From Zopfochytrium polystomum (lineage: Eukaryota; Chytridiomycota; Chytridiomycetes; Chytridiales; Chytridiaceae), in NCBI GenBank assembly GCA_025765615.1, contig JAIVFJ010000003.1, positions 1 to 64,000 on the forward strand: a DNA stretch of 64,000 bases, written 5' to 3'. The notes under the pieces are model-generated. The model saw nothing but the letters and a program-made list of their open reading frames with translations, was not told the DNA's origin and searched no databases. A program made the position numbers and the translations under genes. Below, in pieces: positions 10,847 through 22,710 of this stretch (its first letter is position 1; each line of letters opens with the position of its first letter).

Positions 10847-12060
10847 ATCATTGTGTGATTGAAAGCTAAAATGTCAACACAGCCAGTCAATGTGCTGGCC
10901 TTAAACCAGTCGGATAAAGCACCAGTTTCGTCAAACCGCTGAGCCCTTACTTCAGGATGGACCAGGAGCCAGCCGCCGCTCATCGGCAATCTGCAGGTAA
11001 GGGTAAGGCGCTGAGGGTGGCAGCAGAGGGAGTTCAAGTGCAATCCAAGCAGCTACACAACAAAGCTGTTATGGTTGTACATTGAGGCTGCTATCAAGAG
11101 GTGAAACATACCAAGAAGTTTGCGTCAGTGCCAAGTCCAGGCTTGCGTACACACAGGTGAGGTTTCAGACTGTTGAGGAATTCTTGAGATACCACCTGAA
11201 ACCTGGCCTAGGTAAAGTCTGGATTTTCCTGTTTTTGTCCCAGTACTGTCCCTGAACCAGCCATCACCCAAGGCTTCGTCTTCACACACTGGCCCAAGGG
11301 AATGTTGTTCTTGCCTCTTCAGCTTGGTCTGGTGGCTCTGGCCTAAGAGGACTCAAATTCTCCCTCCTTGGTCAACAACACATGGCCAGGGAGAACCACC
11401 TCAACAAGCAAAGAACAATATGATAGACCTGAGAGAGTGTGTTTTATTGAGGAAATTAAGATAGAACACAGATAAAGAGAAAGTGATAGGGGAAGGGGTG
11501 GCAGTGTTCATAGCAGTCAAGGAGAAAAAGAAAAGACAAGAAGAAAGAAAGAAGGAAAGCAAGGGAATAACACAAAAGAATTGAAAAAAGGAGAAAAGGA
11601 AAGAAAAGAACAATTTGTAAGGCGACAGCCACACATTCAGCCACACCTCTCTCAAATTTGAAGAGTTTCCTCAAAACTGATGATGGATGAAATTTGAAGC
11701 TCTGGGAGGCCACACGTCATTGCACAGAAAGGGGATTGAAGAATGGTAAAAGGGAGCGACATCAACCAAAGCAACAAAAAGTAAACAGGAAAGAAAAGGG
11801 GTGTGTCCTCTATGCTGTCGCAGTCAGCATAAAGAACACAAGGAGCACTTTTATGATGCAGAGGACAGGACAAAGGTTTGCTGTTATGCAGGAAAATTAT
11901 GGGAAAGTTTAAAATTAGAATTTTCATGGTGGTGGGCATATCGCTATCACATAAGGATTTTGTGATGTGATCTATGCGATATTTCTTGGGTATCAGGATA
12001 TCGATTTTAGAGCACGCGGAAGAAGCTCTCAGACCCCTATTCGACTCGACTGGATGATTT
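10847..12060. other. No recognisable gene
   Basis: This stretch contains a long purine-rich (GA-rich) tract at about 11510-11620 and no frame with recognisable motifs. It marks the transition from the tRNA/repeat block to GC-rich DNA, which begins near 12250. Confidence 0.4.
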
Positions 12061-12247
12061 CTTTGTGAGGAGATTGCGATCCAATCACTCGCGAAGGCAT
12101 TTTGTGGAATGCGACTCTCACCAAGAACACATCGGGCATTCCAGCGTAGTTGCAACGCTCTCTCTTTCACTGCCTCTCTCTCTCCCTCTCTTGCACCCCC
12201 TCCAGAACGAACTTAAAAAAAAAAAGAAAAAAAAGAAAACTGCAATC

Positions 12248-12957
12248 ATGAACATTCCGCCGCCGCCGCCGCCGCCTGCTCAGCCAATGACGACGGCGAC
12301 GACGCCGACGACCTTCACCTTCGCACGTTGTCCCGCTCCAGCGTCGATCCATCCCACGGCACCCGTTTCCCACCTATCCCCACGCCACCGCGCCCTCCCT
12401 TCGCCGCCACGGCCTTCCCCACTCACCCCGCACCCGCCCAGCCATTTTACAACATCCCCTTCCGCCCACATCAAGCCACGGAGACTTGCCCCTATCCATG
12501 ATCAACAGCGGACGCGACGGAGCGCATGCCGGTGCCAGCAGCCCGTCTTCGACGGCTTGGATGAGCCAGCCGCCGCTGCAGACGCCGCAAACAACGACAC
12601 CGCCGCCAACGACGCCGGCTGGGCCGCCTCAGAGGCTTCCCCCCGGCCACCGCTGGAGAGACATAGGGAAACAACCTTCCAAGACTTAGGAAGGCTTTGG
12701 AAGGAAACATTTGAAGTGGGCAACCAATGTGACTCATTCAGCGAAGAGGGAAGACTAACCAAAACTGTCGAAGGCGCGGTACAACTCAACGCCAGTGCGC
12801 TACTTCAGTTAGGACTTGCCAGGCGATCGGTATCTCGTCGACATGAGCATAATGCACGTGAAACCCGCCCCGGACCGGATCCGTTTCTTCGTAATGCAAT
12901 GCTAACGGTCAAAATTGATAAGATTTTTCGTTTGTTTTTCCTTCTCTTTTTTATAGA
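12248..12957 (+). CDS. Possible Pro/Ala-rich host gene cut by the Harbinger element
   Basis: A frame beginning with ATG at 12248 opens with Met-Asn-Ile and a run of prolines, then continues Pro-, Ser- and Thr-rich and Ala/Asp-rich until it enters the Harbinger left terminus. The GC content and codon composition resemble the gene blocks, but no domain is recognised. Another frame of the same DNA also looks plausible, and a +1 shift near 12490 may be involved. The upstream sequence has a CT-rich tract and an A-rich run, common in 5' regions in this window. If real, the gene is truncated by the transposon. It could equally be low-complexity non-coding sequence. Confidence 0.28.
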
Positions 12958-13064
12958 CTGGGGGGCACGGGAAATCGGTGGGTGCAACTGGAATGTGCGT
13001 TTGCGCTCTTCCGAAATGGAACCACAAGAAAAAAAAAATTGCAAAAATTGTATTTGCACAGGCA

Positions 13065-14098
13065 TTATACTCGCTGGACCGCACAGATCACATAGCCGAA
13101 CACACCTCGATTGTTGCTGACAGGGTAGGTTTGAAGAACATCTGACAGCATACAATCAACAGGTACCTCAACAACGAATTTCGGTGGTGCAAGAACAATT
13201 TGATTTGACAGCTCAGTAGTAAGGCTTTTTAAAGTCCGATCATGGATCTGCTTGGCATTCCAGGGGTCGTCGTCATTTTCGTCAGTTGCAAGGGTGCATG
13301 TTATAACAATGGCGTGCCTGTTGTCGTGTACAGTCGCAACGACATCATACCCAGCAAGCGGATGGAAGGTGACAGCAAACTTTTTTGGGGGGCCCTCGAA
13401 ACACTTCAGCCGATAGACACACTTTCGTGGAATCTCAACGACATCCTGTGCGCGGGCTGAAGTCATTGGAGGTGGGCTCTTCTGGCGTGATCGTCGAGAA
13501 GACGATGATCGGGAAGACCGAACAGAAAGTGGGGAAAGCTGTCTTTTCTTCCTTGGTGGCGAAGGAGGTTCGGGGGAAACATTTTCAGTGTCGGACAAGT
13601 CGCTGCTGTCGACGTGATGGTGTCTCCGAGGCATCCTTTTGTGACGAGTTCGCTGGTCTTTCTTCTTGCTCTTTTTTCTTGTGTGTGCTGGCGATTGTGG
13701 TGCTGCAGACCGAACAGATGGAGGAGCAGGCGGAGGTTTGACAGGTTCGACTGGGAGGGCGAGTATTGCCGAGGCTGAAGCCTGGATATTTGAGATCACA
13801 CGGTCTGTCAGCGCTTTTTGGCGCCACTCTGTGAATTGGGGGGAAGGCGGGGAAGTGAAGAGTAAGTAAAAAGGTCTTTGGATTCAGATTGAAATGCGAA
13901 TACTACCTTGGAACTTTCTATTGAAGAACGCAGTGGAGAATTTGACAAAAGAAGGGAAGTGTGTTTTGATTTCTTGGGCGGAGAGGTTTTCTGCTTGAAG
14001 ACAATGGTCTCCGGATTGGGAAAGGGCCTGGCGCGTTGACTGAGATTTTCCCAATCGGCTGCGCTCCACTCCTTGTCGTTATCTTTTTTCCGAACCAT
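13065..14098 (-). CDS. Harbinger accessory protein (second gene)
   Basis: Two exons fit: 14098-13907 (64 codons from ATG) and 13826-13065 (254 codons with stop), joined across an 80-bp intron with donor GTAGTA and acceptor CACAGAG. The product would be about 317 residues. The N-terminal part has an acidic/aromatic patch (KEWSAADWENL) and, after the splice, WRQKALTDRVISNIQ. The middle is Lys/Arg/Ser-rich with basic clusters such as RKKSKKKDQRTRHKR. The C-terminal third is a compact, less biased region. In PIF/Harbinger elements the second gene usually encodes a Myb-like DNA-binding partner needed for nuclear import and end recognition. I do not see a clear Myb repeat, so that role is inferred from position only. 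Confidence 0.6.
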
Positions 14099-14675
14099 AC
14101 ACCAATAGAAGAGCCCCAGCCCATTTATACCGTCGAATTCTCAACGACCTTCATCCCCATTGCTCCTTCACCACTGTTTGTCCTTTTTTTCTTGCCTCTG
14201 TTTTCGAACCTTTCCAGTGAGATCCTGGAAAATGGGGCAGGCACCGGAATTTTCTCTTTTTTGCTATACTTTTAATTAAGGGATTTGTGGTTTGATGGTG
14301 CAAAACTGCAACCCCAGCCAAAACTGATCATTTCCGGTGGCTCCCCGGAAATTTAGCATCAGTCTCCAGCAGTCACTTCTGCAGCAGGCTGTTTTTTTTT
14401 CTTGGCTCCACGCCACATTTTCCAGTGCCCATATTGGAAGACGGCAAGGAAACAAAGCGACAGCCAGGTTGAAACGAGAATTCCGGTGCCATTAATTGAT
14501 AACGGTAGAGTCAGGTGATGCCAAACCCACCATGGAAGCCGAGAATTCCTGTATCATTAATTGGTGAGGGCAGAGTCAGGCGGGCACGAAAAAAAATGAG
14601 TGTATCTTCATTCGACCACAGGTGGCGAGATCAGATGAGCCACCGCCCTACCTTCAATATATATATTATAAACAG

Positions 14676-15750
14676 ATGGCAGGTCGCAAAACAGAAAGAA
14701 TGAAAAGAGGAATGCCAAAACAATCGGACGACAAAGACATCGACTGGAAAGCTGTGGCGGAGCCCATCATTCGGCTTTCTCCGCATCTGTCTGCTTTCAG
14801 AACACGCTTTGTCAGCCATTTTGGTGCTCCGCCTGAAACCTGCGCCACCCTTTGGACTACACTACACGCCAAGAGAGTCACGTTCGAGCCACGGCATCTT
14901 CTGTGGGGCCTTTACTTTCTCAAGTGCTACCCCACACAACCCCAAGCAGCCGCACTCCTTCGATGTGATGAGAAGACCTTCTCAAAGTGGTGTGATATTG
15001 CAGTGGATGCTCTTGCAGAAATGGACGTGGTGAGTGAATCTTGAGTTGTGTCAACTGTGGAAATGTCATTGACAAAACCTTCTTAAGATTCAACTAGAGG
15101 ATCGCTTCATAAATTGGAATACCTCTGAGCTGACGATGTACGTTGATGGTATTGACTGTCGGACGCGCGAGCGAAAAGAAGTTGACTCTGGTGACTATAG
15201 CCACAAGTTCAATGGGCCTGGCCTACGTTACTTGATTGCCACGGCCACGGGCACCGGTCAGATTGTGTTTGTCTCAGAGGGTCACCCGTGCGGAAGTCAC
15301 CACGACCGCACAATAGCGAAATCAGAGCTCCTTCCAAAGCTACGTCTCGGAGAAACGATTGGTGGCGACTCTGGCTTCAGGGGCCCCCCCCAAATCATCA
15401 AAAAAACTCGTTCTGCAAAGACTTTGAACGAGAAAGTTTTACGACGTGCCCTCTCTCTTTTTCAATCTCATCATGAAAATGTTAACGGCTGCCTGAAGGA
15501 TTTCGATGTGCTGGCAGCACCGTACCGCCATGAGCGGGGTCGCCATCCCGTTTTTTTCAATGCAGTGGCCCGAATTGTTCAAGTCATGATGGGTGGGGAG
15601 GCTCGGTGGCCTGTTATACCGAAGATTCATGCATTATTTGGGCCGAACCCGATTCTAACAGGATCATCCAAATGGGGCAATAAGAAGAGGGAGAAGAGCA
15701 GCAAGCGGCAAAAGCGATTGGCAACCGGCCCGCAAACGGGACACTTGTAG
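14676..15750 (+). CDS. Harbinger-type DDE transposase
   Basis: Exon 1 (14676-15029) and exon 2 (15088-15750) join across a 58-bp intron (GTGAGT...TTAAG) in phase 0, giving 338 residues. Exon 2 carries the DDE_Tnp_4-like catalytic domain: first Asp in MYVDGID, then the GDYSHKFNGPG stretch, CGSHHDRTI, the second Asp in GGDSGF, and the acidic Glu in HHENVNGCLKDF. Exon 1 supplies an N-terminal helical region ending in a helix-turn-helix-like segment (QAAALLRCDEKTFSKW). The protein cuts and pastes the element by binding its inverted repeats. The ATG at 14676 follows an AT-rich TATA-like stretch. The catalytic frame is uninterrupted. Confidence 0.85.
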
Positions 15751-15959
15751 TTTATTTTATTTTTTCCGGTGAAATAAAGAAATTCCGGTCCCTCCTTTGA
15801 TTTCCCGTGCCCCCCTGAAAGACCAACGTGAAAGGCGTTGAACAACAAATAGAAAAAGAAATTTTTTGTGAAAGATCAGCTCGAAAGCCAAAACGACAAC
15901 GAGGAAACCCCGCTTCACCTACACCCCTAGCCATAGTCAAGAATTAATAAACACTCCCC

Positions 15960-17204
15960 TCACAGAGCGAACCCCTTCTCCTTCAGGGTGTCCTCGCTCC
16001 ACTTCCAGAGCTTGGCCGCCAGCTTGTCGTCCTGAGCCTCCGCGGAGGCCTTGCCCGGCTTCGCGAGCGGGTTGTAGTACTGTCCCTTGATCCCTTTGCC
16101 CGCCACGACGTCGGGCGACGTCGCAAGGTACAGCTGGGAGATTGCGCCGCGCTTGGGAGTGAGCGCGATGACGGAAAAAGCCAAGCCGAGGACCGTCGCG
16201 AATGCTGATGTCTTTACAAGGTCGGTCTGGACCATACCGGGGCTTTTGGGGGAAGGGTGGAAGAGAAAAAAGTTGTATTGTTACTGGCGAAACAAAGGAG
16301 GCGGGGTGAGCTCAAAACCGGACTTACTGCAACGTGTTGACGTAGATGTTGGCTCCCTTCGCGTCGACGCGCTTCTGCAGCTCGCGTGTAAACAGGATGT
16401 TTGCCAGCTTGCTTCGCTGGTAGCTCCCAAGGGACTGGTACTGCTGTTTTCAAGTATGTTAGTCTGGGACGGCCCACACACTCTCCCCCGCCAAACGCTC
16501 ACCAGCGGGGTTGTTCACGTTCTCCAGGTCCAAACCGCCTGACGGCTTGTGCAGTTCCGAGGAGACGGTGACGACGCGCGCGGACCCGTTCTTCCGGGCC
16601 GTGTCCTCGATGACGGGGAGGAGGAGGTTGGTGAGGTAAAAGTGGCCGAGGTGGTTCGCGCCCATCTGGACCTCAATGCCGTCCTTGGTGAGGGTGAAGC
16701 CGGCTTCCGGAGACATGACGCCTTTTTGTTTGGGTAAGGTGGGGCGCGGAAGGGTAGAGAGCCGTCGGGAGAAGGGAAATGAGTAACTCGGCTCCCATAC
16801 ATCCCATAAAAAGCTATCCAAAGCAATCTTTACCGGCGTTGTTCAGCAAGACGTCGATCGGCTGGTTCTTTGCAATGTAGGCGTCGGCAAATGCCTTTAC
16901 GGACGCCAGGCTCGCCAGGTCGAGCGGCATGAACTCGACTTTTGCGGCTGGGTTCGTCTTCTTGATCTCTGCGATGACGCCTTCGGTCTTTGGCTGCGAG
17001 CGGCAGGCCATCACAACGTGCGCACCTGGGTGAGGAGGGTGAGGAGAGTGAGCGAGCGCTAAAACCGTCGGATTACGAGTTACCTTTTGCGGCGAGGTCC
17101 TCTGCCGAGACCTTGCCGATGCCAGATGTTGCGCCTGTGACGATGATGACCTTGCCGTCGAGCCTGGGGATGTCCTCGGCCGTGAATTTGTCCTTGCCGA
17201 ACAT
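15960..17204 (-). CDS. Short-chain dehydrogenase/reductase, retinol-dehydrogenase-like
   Basis: Five exons fit: 17204-17084, 17025-16834, 16721-16503, 16440-16328 and 16242-15960, with introns of 58-112 bp. The protein, of about 305-309 residues, has the Rossmann motif TGATSGIGK near residue 22, the NNAG motif, the active-site serine in VTVSSELH, the YQRSK catalytic Tyr/Lys pair and HPGMVQTDL. These define a classical NAD(P)-dependent oxidoreductase of the retinol dehydrogenase/WWOX-like group. Substrate cannot be told. The C-terminal exon has a hydrophobic stretch ([15 protein letters not shown]) that may anchor it to a membrane. The junction of exons 3 and 4 is out of phase by one base. A surplus C in the CCCC run at 16507-16510 or use of a different donor (GTGAAC) would restore it. 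Confidence 0.87.
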
Positions 17205-18964
17205 TGTGGGGGAGGTGTTGTTGTTGATGTTGTTGTTGGTTGGTTTGATTGGTCGGTTGGTTGGTTGGTTGGTTGGTTATGTGGTTGGTTGTTGTTCTTC
17301 TTGTCCTTCTGGATAAGAATGACAGGGGGACGGACACCACATGTGTGTTTGTTATATATATAATTGGGTACGAGCGGGCGAATTTGGTGCCGAATGCCGT
17401 GCCTAAAAAATGAGATTTGAATTCTGGTATGCGGGAGCGGGTGTTGGTGCGGTGGTAGTGCGGCCGATGACAAATGCTTTTTTTTTTCTGTTTCTTCTTT
17501 TTCTTTTCTTGTGACACGATTCTTGGTTTGATTGTACGCGCGGACCGCGTTCGCCCCAAAAGCCCCTTTTCGCAAACAGACACAGCTCTCCTCTGCGGGA
17601 CGCCGGATAATCTGTTTTCCCGTTGGCCGAACAGCAGAACAGCAGCTCGCTCTCTTCTTGCTTCCTCTGCGCGGCTCTCCCTATCTGGCTGAGTCGTCAA
17701 CTGCCAGCGTGGCGTGTGTGTTGACGGGACAACCGACGTAGAACAGAACCACAACGTCGTCTGTTGCGAGCAATGCCCATTCACATGCGACGTGTCTGCC
17801 CGCCCCTCCGAGCCATTGGCTTGATTGGTCCTTGTTCCAGTGACTTTGACGCACGTATCGAGAGGCGGCTGATAGCCCTTTTTAGTGCAGCATCAAACGA
17901 CCCCTGACTGTTGGCAACCAACCCCATACCAGGCAGCACACAGACATATATGCACCATTTGACAGCAACATCACGGAACTCTTGATAGTACGCCCGCGTC
18001 AGCGTGTACCTGCCTGTTGGGAATCAAACCGTGCTGCTGGGAGGTGGCGGTGTTGATGCACACGATGTGAGTGTGAGGGATCTGGGGAGTGGCGGAACGT
18101 TTGCAGCTGCGGCGAGGAGGTTGCAGAGATCGTCCGTGGACACGGAGACTCGTTGGCTAATTCCGATGAGCGACGCCGTGTACCCAGTGCCACCGTTGAA
18201 CGCGCCCTCGTGCGATCGCGAGGCATTCCGCGGAACGGGCTGTTATATTGAAAGGAAGGGATTGCCGTGCAATGGGTGGGTGGTGTGTCAAGTGAATCCG
18301 AACTCTTTGGTGGCCCACGATCGCTGTCCGGGCTTCACGACGGTTGAGTGATCTCCGTACGGGTCCCGCCCGACTTAGAGGAACCCCTTTGTATCAATGT
18401 TGTGGTCCAAACAACAAGCATACCGTGTGTTCATTGTGACATGCGGCATGACACAATGAACACACGGCTAAAAAAAGGACTTCGACACCAAGACAGCCCG
18501 TTCCAGTGCTAAACGACAGAAACGGTATAAGATGGGTTATAACCCTCTACAAGTAGAGGAATCGAAACATCTCTCTATTTTCCCCCGGCCTGCAGCGTAT
18601 TCAATTGCAGCAGAGGCAGTTGCCCCAAGCTCGACAAGTGTCATCACTGTCGCCAAATGTCCGTGCATCGCTCCATAGTCCAGCGACGTCCTATTCGAGT
18701 GGCATCTCGCATCTAGGTCAGCTCCGTGTCGATCAAGTAACTTTGCAAATTCTGTCCTGCCACAAAGACAGGCTGGAGTGAAGTGCTGGGGGGTGCCTCA
18801 TGCCGCAGCCACCAACGAACTTGCCATGACAAGGTAATGTGAGAACCGCGAAATAAATTCACCCCACCTTCTTTTTTCCCCTTCAGTCATCCTAATAATT
18901 ATCCACGCAGCTGTGATCAACGGCCCGATGCAATTCGCTGAGCAATGTCAGCACGTTCAGCTCA
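17205..18964. other. Intergenic; GGTT repeat and a perfect hairpin
   Basis: Upstream of the dehydrogenase is a GGTT tandem repeat (about 17250-17290). No gene is recognised in the rest, although frames around 18000-18350 on both strands are open for 75-115 codons without known motifs. A 16-bp perfect inverted repeat lies at 18423-18467. Confidence 0.4.
18423..18467. repeat. Perfect 16-bp inverted repeat (hairpin)
   Basis: CCGTGTGTTCATTGTG at 18423-18438 is the exact reverse complement of 18452-18467, with a 13-base spacer. It lies in intergenic DNA about 500 bp from tRNA-Ser and fits no annotated gene. It could be a small inverted-repeat element or a structured RNA. Confidence 0.7.
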
Positions 18965-19046
18965 CGACAACGGCAGGGTTCGAACCTACGCGGGGAAACC
19001 CCAACAGATTTCAAGTCTGTCGCCTTAACCACTCGGCCACGTTGTC
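18965..19046 (-). tRNA. tRNA-Ser(TGA)
   Basis: The acceptor GACAACG/CGTTGTC is perfect and the discriminator is G. The D loop contains GAGTGGTTAAGG, the anticodon loop CTTGAAA gives TGA, a long variable arm (GGGG...CCCC) is present as expected for Ser, and the T loop is TTCGAAC. There is no intron. Confidence 0.95.
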
Positions 19047-19885
19047 AAGTGGAAACTTCGTAATACTTTATAATTATTTTAATAGGCTTTTTAGGCCTGG
19101 TAATTCAACAGGACCTGGCGACTATGGGCATGCCGCTTGATTCTACCAGTGGCCTTCGACAGAAGATTTGCACAAATATGTTAGCCACTCTCTGGGCAAT
19201 TTAAACTCCCTGGGTTTGGAAATACAGTGTATTACAAGGTTCTTCTTGCTCCCGGCACAAGAAAGCAAAGGCGAGAGAGAACTAGAGAAAGCTCAAAGGT
19301 GAGACCGAGGGAGAATGAAACAACACAAGCTTCGTCATGGACGCCTCCTTTGGATCCAGCTACCTGAAGGCTTTCCCCGGCCCGGTTCGCCCCTTGTCTG
19401 TCGCCTTGTGACTTGCTCGATAAGACTACTAAGGCTGCGGCAACTCCCCGGTTGACGGGGAGGTGCTCAATGACCATCTTATTTTTGTTGGTGTCGCTGT
19501 CGAAGCTGATTCTGGGCGACGCAATCGCTGCGACCGTGGGTGCTCTGTGGTGTTCGCCGATCAGCTGGGCTGCCGGAGGGGGTGGTTGTCTGAGTTTTGC
19601 GGGTGGTTGGCCGAGTCTTGGCGTAACAAGTGTGCTGCTTTATTGTTGATATTACATCAGTGATTTGGTTTGTTCCACACGCGGTTGCGTTCTCAAGTAT
19701 TGACTTTAGCGACCAAGCTCGCATGGTGGACAGAAGGCGGAACAAGTAAAAAGTCGCATTTTTATTGTACCACAGTGACGAAGCGATACGCAAGATAGGT
19801 AAAGAATCAATCCCTCCAAAAAGAACCGCGCTTGAAATCAGGGGAAAAAACGCCTGGGCATTCATCCTTCCGGGGAGTGAACCGT
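19047..19885. other. No recognisable gene
   Basis: About 840 bp between tRNA-Ser and the secreted-protein gene. The frames are short and low in information. It probably includes the 3' untranslated region of the gene to its right. Confidence 0.4.
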
Positions 19886-20365
19886 TCAGTTGCCGTAGTA
19901 GCACTTGTGGCACGCCGGGTTGTCGCTCGGGTTGTCGCAGGCGAGGCACGGGTGGACGCCGCCGAGGCAGCCGGAGACGCCGGGGCCGGTGCAGATTGCG
20001 GGCTTGTCGACCTGGCAGTTGCACTCGCACTCGCAGAAGCAGTCGACGTCCTGGCAGCCGCCGCCGCCGCGCCTCGACAGCCCGGCGCCTGCGGCGCGCA
20101 GCTGCTCCTGCGTCCCGTTGCCGGCCAGCACGGACTCGACAAGGGACGGGGTCAAGTTGTAGGAGGTTCCGTCGGTGGCGGTCACGGTGTAGGGCGAGTC
20201 GGAGAGCGTGACGGCGAAGGGGTCGCGCATGATGGATTTGAGCTGGTCGAGGGTAACCGAGGCGCCGTTGCCGAGGTCGACGGAGGACGGCTCGGTTGGG
20301 GCGGTGCTGGAGAGGAGTGCGAAGGAGGTGGAGAGAAGGAAAGTGAAGAAGTGGGAGAGGTGCAT
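19886..20365 (-). CDS. Small secreted cysteine-rich protein
   Basis: A single-exon frame of 159 residues. The ATG at 20365 is chosen because it begins a signal peptide (MHLSHFFTFLLSTSFALLSS). The open frame continues upstream, but only through CA- and CT-repeat DNA that would encode His-Thr and Ser-Leu runs. The mature protein has a non-Cys N-terminal domain of about 85 residues, then a Gly-rich linker and a C-terminal module with about 13 cysteines, beginning CQDVDCFCECECNC and ending CHKCYYGN. Dense Cys pairs suggest a disulphide-rich or metal-binding extracellular domain. I do not recognise the family. It could be a cell-wall or effector-like secreted protein, but nothing in the sequence decides this. 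Confidence 0.65.
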   Translation of the reverse strand: MHLSHFFTFLLSTSFALLSSTAPTEPSSVDLGNGASVTLDQLKSIMRDPFAVTLSDSPYTVTATDGTSYNLTPSLVESVLAGNGTQEQLRAAGAGLSRRGGGGCQDVDCFCECECNCQVDKPAICTGPGVSGCLGGVHPCLACDNPSDNPACHKCYYGN

Positions 20366-20764
20366 GGCTGCTGGGCGAAGGGATGGTTGTTGATGGACAT
20401 CGAGGGAAGACGGGAGTATGGACGTTTTATACTTCGGGCTCCACCATTTTTCCCCCTCTCTTCCTTCTTCTTTCCTTTCGGGTCTCGGGGATTCTGTCTG
20501 GTACCCTGTAAACTTCGCCGAAGGCTTGTCCTGTTCGCCGAACCAAAAAAAAGTGCCCTGCTGACCACGACGGACGGTAGAGACACGGAAAGGGACAGGA
20601 TAGAGAGATGACTGAGAGAGAGAGAGAGAGAGAGAGGTGGGCAAGTTTTGCAGTGGGGGTGAGAGACACCGGCGCATTCGAAGGTTCCTTTTGTTTCCCG
20701 GTGTGCCCTGGCTAAATTCATCAAGGAGCATCCATTCACCCCTTTTTGCGCAGGAAGGCCGGGA

Positions 20765-20800
<36 letters not shown>

Positions 20801-22710
20801 GTCCCTGTGTGTGCTGGCGACCATGAAGCAATCACTCAGGGCCAGAGAGGTTCACGCACCGAGGGACGGCACCACGAATGGTGAATGTGGGTACCCATAG
20901 GGAGAGATGGAGCACACACACACAAACACACATTCCGTCACAGTGGCACGCGTTTTTCAAGATCGCCTCCCTGCCACCACCTGAGCGACACCCGCGATCC
21001 TCGACGCGAACGCTGTGGAACCTTTCACTCTCGACCAGTCCGAAAAGCTGACGGAGCTCGAGCGATGGGCAGGTCCAGGAGCAAGTTCAGACTTTTGTAA
21101 CGCGTCCTTCAAGTGAACTTTCTGTGGATATTTATTGCATAGTCAGGCGAGTCACGCCCGAAGGACGAAGAGGACACGAGAAGAAATGAATAAACTGTAT
21201 TGCGCTCCTTCTCGTATGGCATATATATGGTAGGAATCTATTCCCGCCACAACCACCCGAAAAAAAGAAAAAAACTTTTGAAATGCATTCTCTTAGCCAG
21301 GCCGGGGCAATCCGGCTTTGAGCATTTTGGGGCTCAATAGCCTCCTCTTGCTGCACTTGCAAAACTTGCCCATTTCCAACCGTCCTCTCCTCGTTCGCTC
21401 AGCTGACTCGGTTGAGGTCGCAGAAGTTCACGGTGCGCCGTCCACCGTGGGTCACGTATAATTAAGAATTCTCCGCGGTGGTTCTCGCTGTAAACCGTTG
21501 AGGCCCAAGCCTTCATTGACAATCGATCTTGGAAGCCGTTCTTCAAGTGCTGAATGCGTGGACGCATTTCCCAACCAGTCATTACCATCGGACCTCAAAC
21601 CATGGCTGCGCTACAATTGGGGCACGACCATTCTGGTTGAGAAGCAATCCGTCCCAGTTCATTCGCAAAATCGTTTTCGGTGAGGAGCGTGGTATGTGGT
21701 GTGGGTGTGAGTGTGTGGCGACGGAAGAGCCGTGGGAGCAAAATTTCGAAGACAGAAGCTCCCGCGACCGCGTCACCTCAGCTACGATCCACAACGCCGG
21801 CTGCAAACAGCTCGACTGCTGCTCTTGATGATGTTGACGAGGATGACGAGGACGGCAGTGGCGGCAGCGGGGGTCGACGACCGAAGACCGGGACGCGTTA
21901 GGGTTGTGGGCGAAAGCGAATACAGCCGGACAAAGGGGGTTTATTTAAAGAACGATTGTTGGTTGAGGTTCCTTTTCGCAACAAAAAGGAAAAGTCTCGA
22001 AAAGGTAAGCCAGCTTGATCACACGACCTGATGGAATCACGCGCGTATCGGTCACTGCTGAGGGAAAGCCTCACAATGGAAGCTTTCTTAGGCATCGCGC
22101 TCTCCAGCGTCTCTAGCAGTTCGGGGACACTCGGGCAAGCAGCACGATCCCGATAAGCGGTCCTCATTCTTCTGACTTATTATTCCTTTTCTTTGACAAT
22201 CTTGAAAAAGATAGTGTTGTTGGCAAGTCGAACGCAGTTTTTTCCCGGAATGGGGTGGAAGCTGGGGAACCTGGGTGAAGAAGACAAACCCCAAAAGAAA
22301 GTGGTTACACGGAAAAGTCACTGGGCTCGCTGGCACCATTGGTGCCAGTTTCGGAAAGCCGAAGAAGAGCGGCAACCCTGGGATACATGTTCTGTGGTTG
22401 GAACAGCGACAGAGCCTGACATTTCCGCTTATTGTCCATTTTCGCATCAAGGCAGCGGAAAACTCTTGGCCTGTCTTCCCTGTGTTGACAGTGCTGACCT
22501 AATTGCTTGTCTTGGTCCTTCACACGGCAAAAAGAAAAAAAAAAAAAAAAAAGCTGTGGCGCGATCATTTTCTTTATTTCAACCTCTCTTTCAACAAACC
22601 ACACCACACACGTACTCTTTCAACAGAATAAGTTATCGACGAAACGCTAGCGTAAAAATATTCCCCCCTCATAGCTAGTTTTCTTTAGGCTCCCAAAAAA
22701 AACCCGCCGC
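20366..22710. other. Intergenic; simple repeats, no recognised gene
   Basis: This contains a GA repeat (about 20609-20636) and a GT repeat (about 20767-20799) upstream of the secreted-protein gene. No open frame between 20900 and 22700 carries a recognisable motif. An A-run lies at about 22533-22551. Confidence 0.4.

Larger units (their letters stand above)
12961..15814 (+). mobile_element. PIF/Harbinger DNA transposon, 2.85 kb
   Basis: The element is bounded by a perfect 16-bp terminal inverted repeat, GGGGGCACGGGAAATC at 12961-12976, whose complement ends at 15814. It is flanked by a 3-bp direct repeat CTG (12958-12960 and 15815-15817). A 3-bp duplication is the length typical of PIF/Harbinger, although TWA is the usual sequence. 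Inside are a transposase on the plus strand and a second gene on the minus strand, divergently arranged, matching the two-gene layout of this superfamily. Ends and both frames look undamaged, so the element may be autonomous. Confidence 0.85.

Noticed and set aside
17250..17290. GGTT repeat as a telomere remnant
   Set aside because: It is short, has the wrong unit for common fungal telomeres and lies just upstream of a gene; ordinary microsatellite.
20182..20835. 217-codon minus-strand frame with His-Thr and Ser-Leu runs
   Set aside because: The runs come from GT and GA simple repeats. The frame overlaps the secreted-protein gene in a different phase and has no motif.
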